Assembly: GCA_964036195.1 (NCBI GenBank)
Contig: OZ038459.1
Coordinates: forward strand, 9,855,206 to 9,919,205
DNA: 64,000 nucleotides
Reading direction: 5' to 3'
Source: Sphaerolaimus hirsutus
Lineage: Eukaryota; Nematoda; Chromadorea; Monhysterida; Sphaerolaimidae
The notes beneath the pieces are model-generated. The model did not search any database, was not told the DNA's origin, and saw only the letters and a program-made list of their open reading frames with translations. The translations under genes were made by a program, and so were the position numbers. Of this stretch, positions 43,330 to 57,011 are shown piece by piece. The first letter of the stretch is position 1. Every line of letters begins with the position of its first letter.

Positions 43330-44255
43330 CAACGAATTTACAAAATGCACCAAAAGTGCGATAAAATGAAGACACCTCAAATGACAATCTTTAGCCCGAA
43401 TTTTAATTCGAGTCATGAAAATGGCCATTAATACCTCTGGGAGGTCACAATCACTCTCGTGGTGATAATAAATATAAATCAGCCTGCATAGTAACACAAA
43501 TCATTTGCAAAATATGGGAATCGACCGATTTACGATCTGCAATCGAATCTTCGAATTGTCAACATTTCGTGTACAATTCAAACACGCTAAATTGACACGC
43601 CGCACTACAAAAGGAAAATTCGCAAATCCCAAGTGCATGAAGCCTCGCATGAAAATTGGAAATTTCGTAGCAGAATTCAACAAATTACAGGGTTTCCGAT
43701 GGGAATGTTGAACTTTGCAGAGTGTGCAATTACCGAATAAAGTGGAACAATGCAACATATGGCATGAAGTATCCCATGTGCTGGGTGATCATGGTGTAAA
43801 ATAAAGGTGGGCCGGCGCTCTGCGAAAATCTCACTATCAAAATTTGGACTGCAAATGTGTAATTTCGAAATGTATAATGAGTCGCATCAAAATCGACACA
43901 GTAACGACACATTTTCAACCAAAATTTCAATCATCAGCATTCTCTGAATACTGTGTTCTAATGCGTGTGACCATTACGACCCTTACAATAACGCATAAAT
44001 GGTGATCACATGGTGGATTACCGATATTCGATCACGAAAATGATATTTATGAAGGAAGTGATATGATGCAAAGTGGGTCGGGCACTAATCAATCAAATTC
44101 CAAATCGAATTGCTTAACCATGCAAGGGGAAATTTGAGAAACGGATGTGGAAATGACCACCTTGTTCAGAATGACCATCGCCGCGTGGTAGTAAATATAG
44201 TATCTCTGGAAATTGGCTCTAAATCATTTCAATTTAACTGCAAAAACAACAGCTA

Positions 44256-44642
44256 CCGTATTTCCTAGAAATACCCCCATGGGGTTTATTTTTTCGCCAA
44301 GAAATTTTGAGGGGGTAATTCGAGGTGGGGGTATTTTTTCGTCGGAAAATGTCGTGAAGGTCCATTGTAAAGAATAGGCCTTTACATACAAAAACTGGTG
44401 ATAAATGTAACAAAACAGTATTACTTGGACAGTATATACCAATCTACACGAACTAGTAATCATATGTGTGGCTGCGATGCAAACTGGCAGCATTTCATAC
44501 ATAATGTACATTTCATACATGATGTACATCATTCAAAACGGGGGGTATTTCGAGCGGGGTTTTTTCTTCATCAGGTGACTCAACCTGGGGGTATTTCGAG
44601 AGGGCTCAATTCAAGGGGGGATAATTCGAGCAAATACGGTAA
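44256..44642. mobile_element. TACCGTATTTCC-family MITE
   Basis: TACCGTATTTCCTAGAAATA at the left and TTCGAGCAAATACGGTA at the right. Confidence 0.75.
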
Positions 44643-44820
44643 CTACATAGAATACAGATATTGCATGCGGCTAAAAAGCCTGCAAACTTGATCTCTGACC
44701 TAGAACGAAACCAACTTTTCTCATGATCGAGAAAAAGCGCAACAGCTCTGAGCGGTGCCAGGCGCAAGGCGGCAAACGAGCCAAGACAAAGGCGCAATAA
44801 AATCCATCACCTAGCCCATA

Positions 44821-45489
44821 CACAGGGAAAAGTGATTTTCTGACAGCTCGCTGACAGTTCACTTGACAACCATCAAAATATGTGGTAGCTCGCTGACAAA
44901 AATTTTCAACTTACTGACAGCTCGCTGACAACTAAATTGCTGCATGCTGCAGCTCGCTGACAATTGGCTGACAAAATTCACAACATTAGGTTATTTATTT
45001 GACCCAAAGTAAGTAAGCTCAACATAACTTGCATATGTGCATATTTTTGCAAGTCAATACGATGATAAAAGCAAGATGAAAAGAAGCTAGTTCAAAAAAC
45101 CACAAATTTGTTCTTCTGATTGTGTTTCAGTGCAGGAAGTGTGGATTGTCTGTGGTGTCGGCGTAGAAGTGTGGCTTCTGATTGTCTGATTTGTTCATAC
45201 ATTGACACTTTTACACTGTTGCTGCACACATTTACCTATCTGTTTACTTTGGGCCAAAAACGAATTGCACCTGCCTAAATGTATCCTGCAATGCAAGCAT
45301 TTCAGCCAGTATTCTGACAGCTCGCTGACAGCAACGCTGCTGCTTTTAGAATGTGCCTGCAGCTCGCTGACATACGCTGACAGTGCGCTGACAGTTGGCT
45401 GACATACGCTGACAGTTCGCTGACAACCATAAACAAATGTATGTCAGCAAACTGTCAGCTAGCTGTCAGAAAATCACTATTCCCTGTGA
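44821..45489. mobile_element. Inverted-repeat element with CGCTGACAG arrays
   Basis: CACAGGGAAAAGTGATTTTC at the left is mirrored by GAAAATCACTATTCCCTGTG at the right. Both inner flanks carry arrays of GCTCGCTGACA units (about 44840-44970 and 45318-45430). Confidence 0.8.
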
Positions 45490-45655
45490 TATCATACCAC
45501 GCCGGGGTCCATCCTCCATTCTAGCGTGAAATTTGATTGATACCTTAGCTCGCATACATCACGCGCGAGGCCGCCCGAGCAACCCTATCATTTCGCCACC
45601 ACAATGCGTGATACCCGACGAAGTGATCATGGATATGACGCAAAAGTGCATAGAT

Positions 45656-46165
45656 GTTAAAACGTATTTACGTTTACTCGATAAATACGTATACTCGAGT
45701 ACTGAGTAAATACGTTTTGTCTGAAAAAGTACCTGTACTCGCTTAGAAAGTACTCGAGTACAGAAAACAAATTTCAGGTAGGCTTTCATAGTTTTTTTTA
45801 AGGCCTAGTAGGGAGAAAGGGCTAAAAATAGCACAAAATAACCAAAAATGGATATATTAAAACATATACCATCGACAAAAATAGCTGAAAATAATCAAAA
45901 AAGCATATGAACTAGCGAATTTGGAGGTGAAAATATGCAAAAATGTATGAAAATAATTAATTTGAGTGAAAATTAGGGTAAAATTTGTCAAAAATACCTA
46001 CTCACTTGTACGTTTTCTGGGAAAAGTATGTTTACTTACGTTTACTCATGAGTAAGATTAAAAATTACTTTTTCTGTACACATGGGTTGAGCTAACAGTA
46101 GTTTACAAAAAATACTTTACGTTTACATATACTTTGAACAAAGTTCGGCACTTTTAACAACTCTG
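45656..46165. mobile_element. hAT-like MITE
   Basis: Left part has TACTCGATAAATACGTATAC and CGAGTACTGAGTAAATACG; the right end is CACTTTTAACAACTCTG. Confidence 0.7.
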
Positions 46166-49100
46166 CAAAAGTGATGCATGATGTCATGTCAAAGTGTGTG
46201 CTATCTTTGTTTGTTGCGTGCAAGTCGAGAAATGTTGCTTGTAAATTGAACACTCAGATATATTTTACAAGAAAACGTGGACAGAAAGATGTGGGGATAT
46301 TTTGTTGTAACACGAGTAGACGAGAAATTGACGATTCTGTCAAAACTTGGGCTACTTTTTAAGCAGACCCAGACCAGACATCGGTACATGCCATTCCAGC
46401 CTAGCTTTGAGTTAATAAAATGTCATGTAAACAAACCCATTGGAACTCCATTGGCTGGCTACAATAGCACGGCGACAGACGCAAAACTCTGAACAGACGC
46501 CTAACAGAGGCTGGCACATCGCACAGGATGTATCACAAATGGATAAATCACTTTGCACAATGAAAAGTGTTCAAACAAGTGGTTGGCGCTCCCCATGTAT
46601 TTAAATTAATACACACGGGGTAGCGAACTGTACCAATATTGAAACACGGTCCCTCTCGCCTCGCTCTACAGTCGTCGAAATTCAAAAGTTACATCAAATA
46701 ATGTCACGATAAATACAAAATGGATCGGCGGCGGCTCTTAGTGCTAACACCACTCCAAAGGTCAGCCAGTCACTCTACTTACATTTGGTGGACAGTGGCC
46801 ACTGAAGTTGGGCAAACAACAATCCATTACGACATTTGACTTCAAAATTGCAACCAATCGGACAGATGGAAAATGGAAATGGACTTTGTCACTTTGTGTT
46901 TGCAGCGGCTGGACGCCGGTAGATTTAGAAGTGGGATAAATGGAAAATTGTAGGTTATATGGCATCCTCAATGACTGAAATCAGACAAGGAACATGGGTG
47001 TTAAAAAATTTCAAAATATTTAATCATTTTGATGACGACTTGTAGAATGCCCCAAATAGTTATGGATACCATCACTTTTTTTATTCTCATTGCCCAGAGA
47101 AAAATTACCGACTATATTTGAGTGGATGGATTCAAAACCCCAGTGTTGTGAAGTGCACAGAGTCATAATGGGGGTGTACCATAGCGTACCTTCCCGTTGC
47201 GTATCCCAATCAATTTACCTTTGCATATCCAGTGTCAGATATGGAGGTATTTAGTGTACCTCTGCATCTCACCAATGTATCGATGCGTACCTGATTTTCA
47301 ATGCCTATGAACTGTTTGAAGTTGGATCCAATTGATGTTGTTAACATGGCCAACTTTTTCATGTAAATAATCAAACAATTCTTATCTTCAGGGTACTATG
47401 CTAAATTTGTAGCAAATTTTATTTTTATCTTAAATTCATTCATGAGTGCACCAAGAGTTTGACTCGACCATGGAATAATTGTTTTGGCATAGGTAGATCT
47501 TTACACACCACAGATACAAAAACTGGAGCTATGTGAAAATTCACATGAGATGTGGACAAAGGGGCATGCTTTTTTCTGGAGCTGCTCATCTAATCATATT
47601 CAATATGCACCCCTGCGAATCTAGATTGAATACGCAACAGTACAGATACGCAACACGATTCTGCCCCAAAAATACATTACAAAACGCATTTATGTACATT
47701 TATGTTTACACAAATATATGCTACACACATAGATTGATGACAGATCATTGTTGTCAAATTTGATCAAAATTGACACGGCAGTTGAGTGTCGGTAAAGCAA
47801 ATAAAACTACCTACAACAGTTGTTACAAAACGAATTGTGTATATCCATAACCATTTACGATCGGAATATTTATCAAGTAATTTATGGACTTATACTCGGC
47901 GAAGGACTTGTACATCGGCGGCCGCAAAGTATGCGCCCAACGTTACTTATGTCTTAGTCGATATAAGCGCGAGCAGAATACCTACTTATGCATGCACTTT
48001 AACAAAAAATACCTAGAAATATTAAAAATATTGAAAAAATAAAATGGCGGAGTCCAGTAAATACAACCGATGTACGTTTCGGGGTTGAAATAACTTTTTT
48101 CTCCTTTTTTGAACAGTTATGATGTAGGGTTCATTCAGAAAATTTCATAGCATGCGGTCCGCGAATAATACTCAGAAAAAATCCTGATAAAATACCTGTG
48201 GAAGACACTAATAAATGCAAATGGTTCTGAGGTGACGCCAATAAAATCCCTTCTCCAAAATTTGACGCCAGTATTATTATTGACAAAACCCGAGCAATCA
48301 TAAAATATACGGAGATTGGAGACATAAATGACCACATAAATGTGAGTATACAAATGACCTTGTTCGATAAATGGGTATTATCATGTAATGCATGAATGGG
48401 TTCAAGAATTCAGACATCAAATTTCGAATACCATGTCGAACTAAACATTCTCATTCGTCGCAAAGCAAAACAATAAATAATATACAATAATAATAATTTA
48501 GGTTGATTTCAAAAGAAGAAACTCAGTTATACAAAACGTGCATGAGAAAAGGCTCTACAGCTTTACATTGCAATCAAGAATACTACGACAATCAAAACAC
48601 AAAAATTAGCTCAAATTCCAATCGAATCGATGAGCGCATGCGATCAAAGCACCACTTAACCATGCGGTAAACAAGCGATTTTGACCCAGAACAATGGACA
48701 CACATCAATGGGACACTTTACACATCTTGTGCAAAAGCCCCACGCCGATAGTGATGCGCCTGAAAGTGGGCCAAATCTCATGAAAAAACCAGCATGTGGT
48801 CGTTCATTCATGAAATCAGAGCGCTGATCAATTGTTCACAAATTGCATGCAAGTGGGCGGTATATGCTTTTGAAGTTTTATGCTCATCGCGGATTATACT
48901 ATTTTTACATGTAGAAACCGTAATACAGTTACCGTAACCTTCCCGAATACAACATGAAAATCAGCAGTGTAAGTTGTGACATACAATTATAAATATATCC
49001 ATTAAGCAAAACAAATGTGGTCAACAATGCAGCTTGCAGTCGTATACATAAAAATGTGGGAAAACCACTACACGTGTATCCAATCCACCAGAGACCTACA

Positions 49101-50534
49101 AAAGTGGGATACTTTGTTGGCCCGGTTGTTGTGGAAGCTGGGAGCAAAGAACAAACATAAACATAGTACACACGCTGCAGCGCGGCATTAAGCATGAGCT
49201 GATGCGGCACAAGTGCACCCATGAGACAAACGAGCGAAACTCGGTTAAGCGGCAAATTCCTCGATCGAAATGACAAACAAACAAGCCGACAAATGCTTGA
49301 AAGATTCGTATAAATATTTATATGATACATATAACTTTTTATCCTCAACAGTGAAAAATCCCAAACATCATATTACCAACCAGGCGCCGAATATTCAAGT
49401 GAAAAACCGACGTAGAAAATGCAGAATTATCCAAACCTCCAAGACAAGATGTTAACAAAACGCATGAAATGCTATTCACTCATGCCTACAGTCGGACTTT
49501 GGCCGCTTTTGTGGACGGCGAAATGGCAGTGAAGCAAAATGTCATTTACGCGTCGCTTGGTTCCAGCCCGATATAATCATCATACATAAATATACATAGT
49601 AGTAAGTAGTGTCTTCGCATAGGGTGGCGAGAAATCAAGCATATAGACCCTGTGTTTGGCTTACATGCGTGCACTTTGTGGTATCCTTGGAATCTGTGGA
49701 ATTTTGTGTGACACGCCAATCAGCTGGGCACCCGTCTCGAAGTGTTGGGTGGAAAATTGAATGATTTTTGGAGTGGATTGGAAGTAGGTAGAGTGCTGAA
49801 TTTGGTGTGTAGAAAACCATATCTGAAGACTCAGAAATGTCACTTTGTCGTAAACTTTTTCACCAATGTCACCTACCATTTTCAAGCTCGTATTGGTTTG
49901 TAAAATTTTGATAAGCTAACGACCACGATCAAAAGAGCATTTATAAAGACTAAAGATGATAACGATCAATTAGAATGAACTATTTACGTATAAATATAAA
50001 CTTGTTTCAGGCCATGTCCAATACTTACGGCCAATAAGATTTCTTAAAATCTAATCAACTTTACGTCAGTTCCACTAAGCGTAGAATCCAAAAGAAAACA
50101 TCTCGCGCTTCTAATCAACGTAGAAACCGGGCATAACGTCATAAAAAGTGACGTTAATCACTAAAGTAACGTTGGTAGTGGCAATAAAATGAAAGGAATC
50201 GCTCAGACGGAAACAAATGTATGCATAATAAAAAATTCACATAAAGCAAAATGCAAATAAAGCCCCCGCCACCAGACGAATAACTCACACGTCTGACATG
50301 AGTATGTAAATTGCATACACAACGTCATAAAGTTTCCAAAACACTAAAAAATTCCATACATCTAATGAGTTAAATTAGGTATTTACACTATTTTAATGCA
50401 TACCAGAATGGTTGAAAAGACTCCAAACCCCGCCCGAATAGTTACTAACCTGTGAAAAATCTGATGAGAAAACAATTCCATGTGGTAATCGTTTAATAAT
50501 ATTCATATATCGTAAATAAATATATCCTAAATAA
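46166..50534. other. Stretch without supported genes
   Basis: AT-rich unique-looking DNA with one ATACTCGGCGGAC fragment (47888). Around 47180-47300 CGTACCTT/GCGTATCC-like units recur and resemble 33640-33790. Confidence 0.5.
47888..47990. mobile_element. ATACTCGGCGGAC-family fragment
   Basis: Contains TTATACTCGGCGAAGGAC and GGCCGCAAAGTATGCGCCCA; the right part is unclear. Confidence 0.4.
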
Positions 50535-50680
50535 GTTTCCAGGGGTTTTATTTTTTCGTCAGAAATTGTTGGCTGATAAATTATTCGATGGGGAGCAATT
50601 TTTTGGCAGATATTTTTGACTGGTGAAATTATCGAGGGGGAAGTTTTTCGAGGGAGGGATTATTCGAGGGGAGCGTTAAT
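50535..50680. mobile_element. TACCGTATTTCC-family fragment
   Basis: Internal family units GGGGTTTTATTTTTTCGTCA, TTTTTCGAGGGAGGGATTAT and CGAGGGGAGC are present but the termini are not. Confidence 0.4.
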
Positions 50681-51869
50681 ATTTTCGTTCAAATGTTAAG
50701 TAGAATGCATATTAAATACATTGTATGAAGGATATTAAATTAGATGAGGAAAAAACTGCCACAAAAATCAAGCAATCATTTGCTGTAAGCCAAACACCCT
50801 ACAGAAATGTGGCCACACAAACTGGTTTTCAATGTTCCTTTTTGAAAACTCTTCTGGGCAACGCGTCGCTGTATGGTTTTCAAAAGTGTGCAATTTGCAC
50901 TTTTATTTTTCAATAAGTGACAGCATATGTGAATATTGGTTTCGGCAAGTCACATTTGTTGTTCAAAGTTCACATTTGCAGAACATATTTGAAAACTGTA
51001 GGGTGACGTGTCGCCTCTGTAGCGGCGACGCCTCGCCAACATAATACTCTGAAGACAATTTTGAAAACTTAAAATTGAATAATGTAGTTTTCAAAAATAT
51101 ACATTCCAGTTTTCAAATGTAAAAAACATTTTTGAAAACTGAACATGGAGGGTGATGTACAGCGACATATGGCGACGTCGCTGTACGTTGCTGTACATGC
51201 CAGTTTTCAATATCTGTGCAACATATGTGAAAATGTATCGCCGTACACACCAAAAGTAGCAAAATCGTCGCCCAGCATCACCAGTTTACAAAATTTTGCC
51301 AACTTACTCCAAAATCCCTTAAAAACCACTGGATGAATGGGTTCATGTAAAATTGACACTGTAGATGCAGTATTTTTTGCGGCATCTAATGATAGAATTT
51401 ATATAAAATAAAAAAATTTTGTTTTAAATTATGTCGCTGTGGCTACATTTCAGGCGACAACTGCATATGTCACCTGTTTCCATAACTTATTACCAATTTT
51501 GAAAAGTATTTATAAAATGAAAGAATTGATGCATTTATCAACAACACAGAATCTGGGACTTGGTCCTACTGTTATGAAGGGTTCAAAGGCACAACTACCG
51601 GTTAAATTTGTGTGGATAATGCAATGATTATGAATGATCTTGCATTACAGATCGTCCCATGCACGCTGCTGTGTAGAATGCGTTTTTGGGATTTTGGCTG
51701 CTCGGTGGCACATCCTGCTAATGAAAATTTCAATGGAACTACACAGGGTCAGCAAACTGGTTATGGCTGCGTGTTATATGCACAATTTTATCAAATAATT
51801 GCGTGGCACAAATGTATCGGATCACTTTGACAAGGGAGGAAATGAAAAGCCACCTGTGGGTAGGGTGTC

Positions 51870-52140
51870 AAATTTCCGTTTCCGTTTTCCGTTTCCGCCT
51901 TTCCGCAGGAAAATTTTTTACCTTTCCGTTTTCCGTTTTCCGGCAGCCAAAAAATTTTTACCTTTCCGTTTTCCGTTTTCCGGCAGCCTAAAAATTTTTA
52001 CCTTTCCGTTTTCCGTTTTCCGGCAGCTGAAAATTTTTTACCTTTCCGTTTCCGTTTTTCCGGCCCATTTTTCCGTTTTCCGGCTGAAAAATTTTTACCT
52101 TTCCATTTCCGTTTTACCAGGCCATTTTTCCATTTTCTGG
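51870..52140 (+). repeat. TTTCCGTTTTCCGG minisatellite, left block
   Basis: Units of about 46 bp (ACCTTTCCGTTTTCCGTTTT, then CCGGCAGCC and a poly-A/T linker) repeated five or six times with slight changes. Confidence 0.85.
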
Positions 52141-53524
52141 CTCGATTTTCAGTTTTCTGGCATTTTTCCATTGTTTTTCCAATCTGTATTTATCTTCAAT
52201 TGGCTCATCCCATTGTGTTGTTTTTGTCTCTTGGAGCAGCATTGACAACTGGGATTTCAGGGTCAGTGAAACAGGTGCTGTGAACCCAATTGGGTCATAT
52301 GCTGACACCAATAATTTATTCAAGTTTTGTCTGGTTGGTGTTGTGATGCTTTCAATTTGCAATTTTGGTGTTGATATTGCCAGCATGTCCGTTCGGTGAT
52401 TTTATTTCATGCCCATTACTGCGACAATTTTATTCACCTTTGGACTCCTGTTCTTTTCTGCTATTTCATTCATGACTGATCTGGAGTTTGACAGCCATTC
52501 CCTCATGTTCATAGAACATTGGTTAAATAAAGCTTTGACTTTGTAATAAAGTTCTAATATACACTTTGTAATATCGTGACACTCATGATGAAGTTATTGA
52601 CATAAATGTTGTTTATTATCATTGCCAACTGGTTTCGTTCCCCTTCATTTTCTTTCATCATATTCATATTCATTCGTGTTGTTTATTGTCACATTTAAAT
52701 GGTATTTTATGACTGCTCCCAAAATTGCTGGGCTGCAGACAAGTCCAAACAGTACGCATCTAAAACAAAGTACTATTAAGTTATTTTCAGTTACTGGTTT
52801 TGAGGCATCTTTCAGCCGGAAAAATCATGTGTAGTCTCTAGCTTGGTCATGCAATCTTATTTGCAAAAATGCCTTTTCAATATCAGCAATTAATGCTAGA
52901 TTGCCTGCCCTGGACCTCAGGAGTAGCCCAGTGCTAATGGTGTTGTAATTGGTCCTCTAAAAGGCACTTGTTGAAACTGGGCTTACCTGCCGACCCATCA
53001 TACACAATTCTGCATGATGTTGATTTGCCCGGCGTGATTACTGGCTGGTGTGGCAGGTAATGAATCCCCTTGTTGTCTGTTTTGTCATCACAGATCTCAA
53101 TTATTCCCTTTTCTAGTTGGTTGTCCAAAACTTTCCGGTATTGTTCGAATAAGTTTGGATCTTTGTTGAATCTTCTTATCAGTGATTTAAACCGCACCAA
53201 AGCTTCTGCTTTTCCCGTGGGCATGTCACTGATACTCTCTTTATACGGCCAGTCAATATAGTATTGTTTGTTGTTGTCGTTGAATTTTATGCTATTTATT
53301 ATCATCTCCTCTGCAATGTTGTCTTCAATTGCATAGGGGTCATCAGTGATTCCCACTGCTTCTAGACTGTGAAATTGTCGTAGTGTTTCCTTTCCTATGG
53401 CCACTATGGCTATAGGAAAGGACTTTTGATGATTTGTTGTTGGTTCAGTTGAGCTTGAACTACAAGTGACGTTACAGGCATGATCCATAGTTGCAGAATG
53501 TACAGCTACCACAATCAAAGCCAA
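52114..53524 (-). pseudogene. Decayed BEL/Pao retrotransposon polyprotein fragment (reverse transcriptase region)
   Basis: The upstream frame (52934-53524) has the stretch before the reverse transcriptase core typical of Pao-type elements, including a YLPHQPVI block and RIVYDGSA. A motif resembling the catalytic ADIEKAFLQI block is seen in a shifted frame near 52880, and SAYDPIGFTAPVSL of the region after the RT core is in 52114-52386. Several stops and frame changes separate these, so it cannot be functional. No LTRs, protease, RNase H or integrase are visible; only this internal piece is present. Confidence 0.8.
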
Positions 53525-53579
53525 ACAGGCAAACCTGCATGCAGGTTTTCCTTCTGCAAATTTGTCTATTACCGTGCTA

Positions 53580-53815
53580 ATTTCACTTTATTTTTTTCCG
53601 TTTCCGTGAAAATTTTGCTTTCCGTTTTCCGGCATTTCATTTTTCCGTTTTCCGTTTTCCGGCCAACAATTCTTTTTTACCTTTCCGTTTTCCGTTTTCC
53701 GCTGAGTGAAATTTTTTTACCTTTCCGTTTTCCGTTTTCCGGCAGAAATTTTTTTTACCTTTCCGTTTTCCGTTTTCCGTAAAGTGAAAAAATTTTACCT
53801 TTCCGTTTTCCGTAA
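53580..53815 (+). repeat. TTTCCGTTTTCCGG minisatellite, right block
   Basis: The same unit in the same direction as the left block, on the other side of the BEL/Pao fragment. Confidence 0.85.
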
Positions 53816-54952
53816 AAAAAAATTTTTGACACCCTACCTGTGGGCGCTGTTGAAGAACAAAGTCTACGCAACCAAACAGTTAGAAATTATATATTTTTTC
53901 ATTTTATTAACTGATATAGATTTTTGAAACTGCTGAAAATTTCATCAATGCAGTTAGATTGGCACCAGGCGTACAATGACTTAGAGGATGGATTAGAGTC
54001 CTAAATCACAACGACGAACCGCGAGATGCCCGGCAAATGGGAGAGAAACTGAAAGACTGGTTGAAATCTACTCATGGCAGGGTTCCATAGATAGATCTGA
54101 ATAACTTTTGAGTTTTCAAAAATGTTCACATTTATGTAAAATTTTGTGACACATGTTACTATGAAATGAAAACATTTTTGAAAACAATACAATAAAATTG
54201 TTTGTTTTTTTTGTGCTAGTGTATTCAATGTGAAATCATCACAGTTGGTGTTCACTTGCTGTTCATTTTTTGGCTTCCATTTACATACAAAATCGGCTGT
54301 CTGAATTGCACTTGTGTGTTTTTTAAATTATAAAGTTGATTGTAAAAAATATAATTATTTGTTTTGCGGAAATGTTATTAAATTCAGTTGTTTTTTTATG
54401 TGAAAAAATAAGTGCTGTTTACTGTGATAATGTGATAATGTTATAATTACAGGTACAGGGATGTAATTTAAAAAAATTATTTAATGTTTTACGCATTACT
54501 ACACTTTCTCCATCATCTTTGTACTTCTATTGCAAAACATGGTATCAAATGAAAGAGAAAAAAAACTAGACATATATGTGAGACAGATATCATCTACAAT
54601 TTAAAACAGAATTAAAAAAAATATTTATAGTTAGAAAACAAATTAATTTTTAAAAAAATGTATCACAGACCTAAAAATATACAATACAGTCCCAAAAATC
54701 AAGCATAATTTTCTGCATCAGATGCTGCTTACAGCTTGTCCTACAAATGCGTACTTATTCCACAAAAAAATATTTTGTCTGCAGCATTTTACCGGAGTTT
54801 TCAAATATGTGTTCTACTGGCAGAAAAATATTAAAAAAAACAAAGATGGCGGCCATTTTGCTGATTACACAGAGTGTTTAAATGAATTTGAAAACTAAAT
54901 AATGGGTTTTCACAGAGGGAACATTGAAAACCAGCTTGTGTGGTGCCAATGT

Positions 54953-56914
54953 GACTGGGTGGGTTCCCATGCAAGAACAAAACACCGCTAAATAAAATAA
55001 ATATGTATGTTTTTAAGTCCACTTCTAAGTAGCCAAACACGTGACAGACATAAACGAAACAAATCTCAATAGTAAATACCTGGATACACAACAGGAACTA
55101 CCCAACTACACTCTTTACCTGCCAACAACAGTTACCAACACATATCTTACTAAATAAGTGGAGCCCCGAGCGGCGCGTAAACACGTGTAACTGCCCATGC
55201 ACGCGTGAAATAATCAGCTGCTAAACAAAGGCGTGTGCACTTTCGAGGGAAGTGTTTACAATTACCACATACTCATGTACCTATTAGTGTACTACTCAAA
55301 ACTAAATGCAACCTACATTTTGTACCACTATCCGGCCTAAGAAGTGTCACATGGCTGACATTCGGTTACAAGTGAGTACAACAGAATTTCATGCACTATT
55401 ACAGGTCGCAGTGGTCATGCTGCAGAAACTAGAAACACTCTGCAGATTCTGGGCACTAATCCCCTCCACATTCAGGGTCATCTGATTATGAGGTACACAC
55501 ACATGTCATGTAAGTATACTCCGGTTACTTTACACCTTGCACGCGTGGTTCCCGCTGGAAGTGTGCCAACGATGGTTAACGCGTCCGAGTTTCATAAAAA
55601 GATGACAAAATTGATTGTTGTTATAATGTTATTCATTAACACATTCACATCGATGAATTTTTTTCATATTTTTACGGAAATCGCATGATTTTATAATCAT
55701 TGGCACGCTTCCAACACGAGACATAAATCAGTGCGAGGGCAGAGTATCATGTACGCTGACTATAATGAACTTTGCTCATGAGTATGTGTAAGATATTTAC
55801 GTTGATACTAATGCACATGCGTACGCGCGTGAAGGAAGTTGTTGATACTTGATGTATCATGTCATGCATCATGTCAAGTTGGATTTTACACTTGAAAGAG
55901 CCATGAACCAATCGATCTTGGTAGGATAGTGGACTTGATCAAATGAAAAAAACCCTGAAATTGGCGCAAATGAGGGCCCAGAAGAAATCTGCTCATTATG
56001 TTTGAAAATATCATGGAGATATGCATGCATATTGTCCTTCAAAATTGCCCACAACAACAAAGTGGCAATAAGGTCAAAACGAGGATGACATTTAACGAGA
56101 ATGACCACTGGCTACTCAATCTTGCACCCACTTGTTGGTGTTACACGCACTTCATTCTTTTGTGTGCGTCTGAACATGGCCTGGGCCATGAGAAAGTGCA
56201 AGGCAAGTGGTCATTACATTCCCACATACACAGCAATGACATCATTGACGTAGTCAACCGAGACACTGCATTTGTGATGCATAATTTACATTGCAAGCTA
56301 GTGAACACAAGAAAGGAACACTCACGTGCAAAGCACGATGATAAGAAGCATGGTAACCAACATCAAAGGGTCAAGTGATGAAATTTTAATCAAAACTGCC
56401 ACCTTGTCACGGCTCTTTGTCGGGCAGACCAAAGGCATGTGACAAAATGCCCCATGTGACAAAATTCTAGAAGAGGTCCCGTCGTCACGCAGAGCAGTGA
56501 GCCACGCGTGAGCAGGGCAAACATTGAGCCCTTGCCCCATTAGATTACATTAGATCAAGCGTAGTGGAACACCAAGGCAGTAGTGTTCGATTTTGAAACG
56601 CTCGTTGTCCACCGTATCTGTCACCCGATACACAAATGGTGCCGTGTAAACATGGTTATAATAAATTCGGAAGCCATGCTTTGATAATCGCGTTTGCGAA
56701 CACGGAATCTGTCGCTGAATAATAAAGGTGAGAGATGTTTAAATGGGATGGATGAATGTGATTGGGTTGTGTGTCATTGGAGTGCCATTCCATTATGGTG
56801 CGCTGAATGTATGTAAATAACATATCGTTCGCATCATTTGACCGTTTGGACATACGAATATCGACTGAAGATACCTTGAATAATTCTTTTTTGTAATAAA
56901 ATAAGAACTATAAA
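54953..56914. other. Stretch without supported genes
   Basis: Only short open frames with no recognisable motif; no clear repeat seen. Confidence 0.5.
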
Positions 56915-57011
56915 TTAGGGGGAATTTTTTTTTCCTCACTCGTCTAAGAGGGAAAAATCATTCAAGGGGGAATTACTCAAGGCGGAGGAATTATTCGAGT
57001 ATATACGGTAT
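56915..57011. mobile_element. TACCGTATTTCC-family fragment
   Basis: Contains AGGGGGAATTTTTTTTTCCT and ends ATTATTCGAGTATATACGGT. Confidence 0.5.

Larger units (their letters stand above)
51861..53836. mobile_element. hAT-type non-autonomous element with perfect 8-bp target duplication
   Basis: Terminal inverted repeats TAGGGTGTCAAA and TTTGACACCCTA are flanked on both sides by the same eight bases, CCTGTGGG (51853-51860 and 53837-53844). An 8-bp duplication is the mark of hAT transposition. Both inner flanks are arrays of TTTCCGTTTTCCGG, and the centre is a decayed BEL/Pao fragment, not a hAT transposase. Insertion looks young, since the duplication is intact. Confidence 0.85.
50795..54952. 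mobile_element. Large inverted-repeat DNA element interrupted by a hAT-type insertion
   Basis: The left end holds CACACAAACTGGTTTTCAAT followed by GTTCC; the right end holds its inverse GGAACATTGAAAACCAGCTT followed by GTGTGGTG. The pair lies 4.1 kb apart. TTTTGAAAACT motifs recur inside. No intact transposase frame was found. Confidence 0.5.

Noticed and set aside
40913-45489. Possible CRISPR-like spaced repeats (ACATG and CGCTGACAG arrays)
   Set aside because: The genome is eukaryotic, spacing is irregular, and both arrays lie inside inverted-repeat transposons.
51799-52245. 148-codon Phe/Arg/Pro-rich frame
   Set aside because: It is a translation of the TTTCCGTTTTCCG minisatellite.
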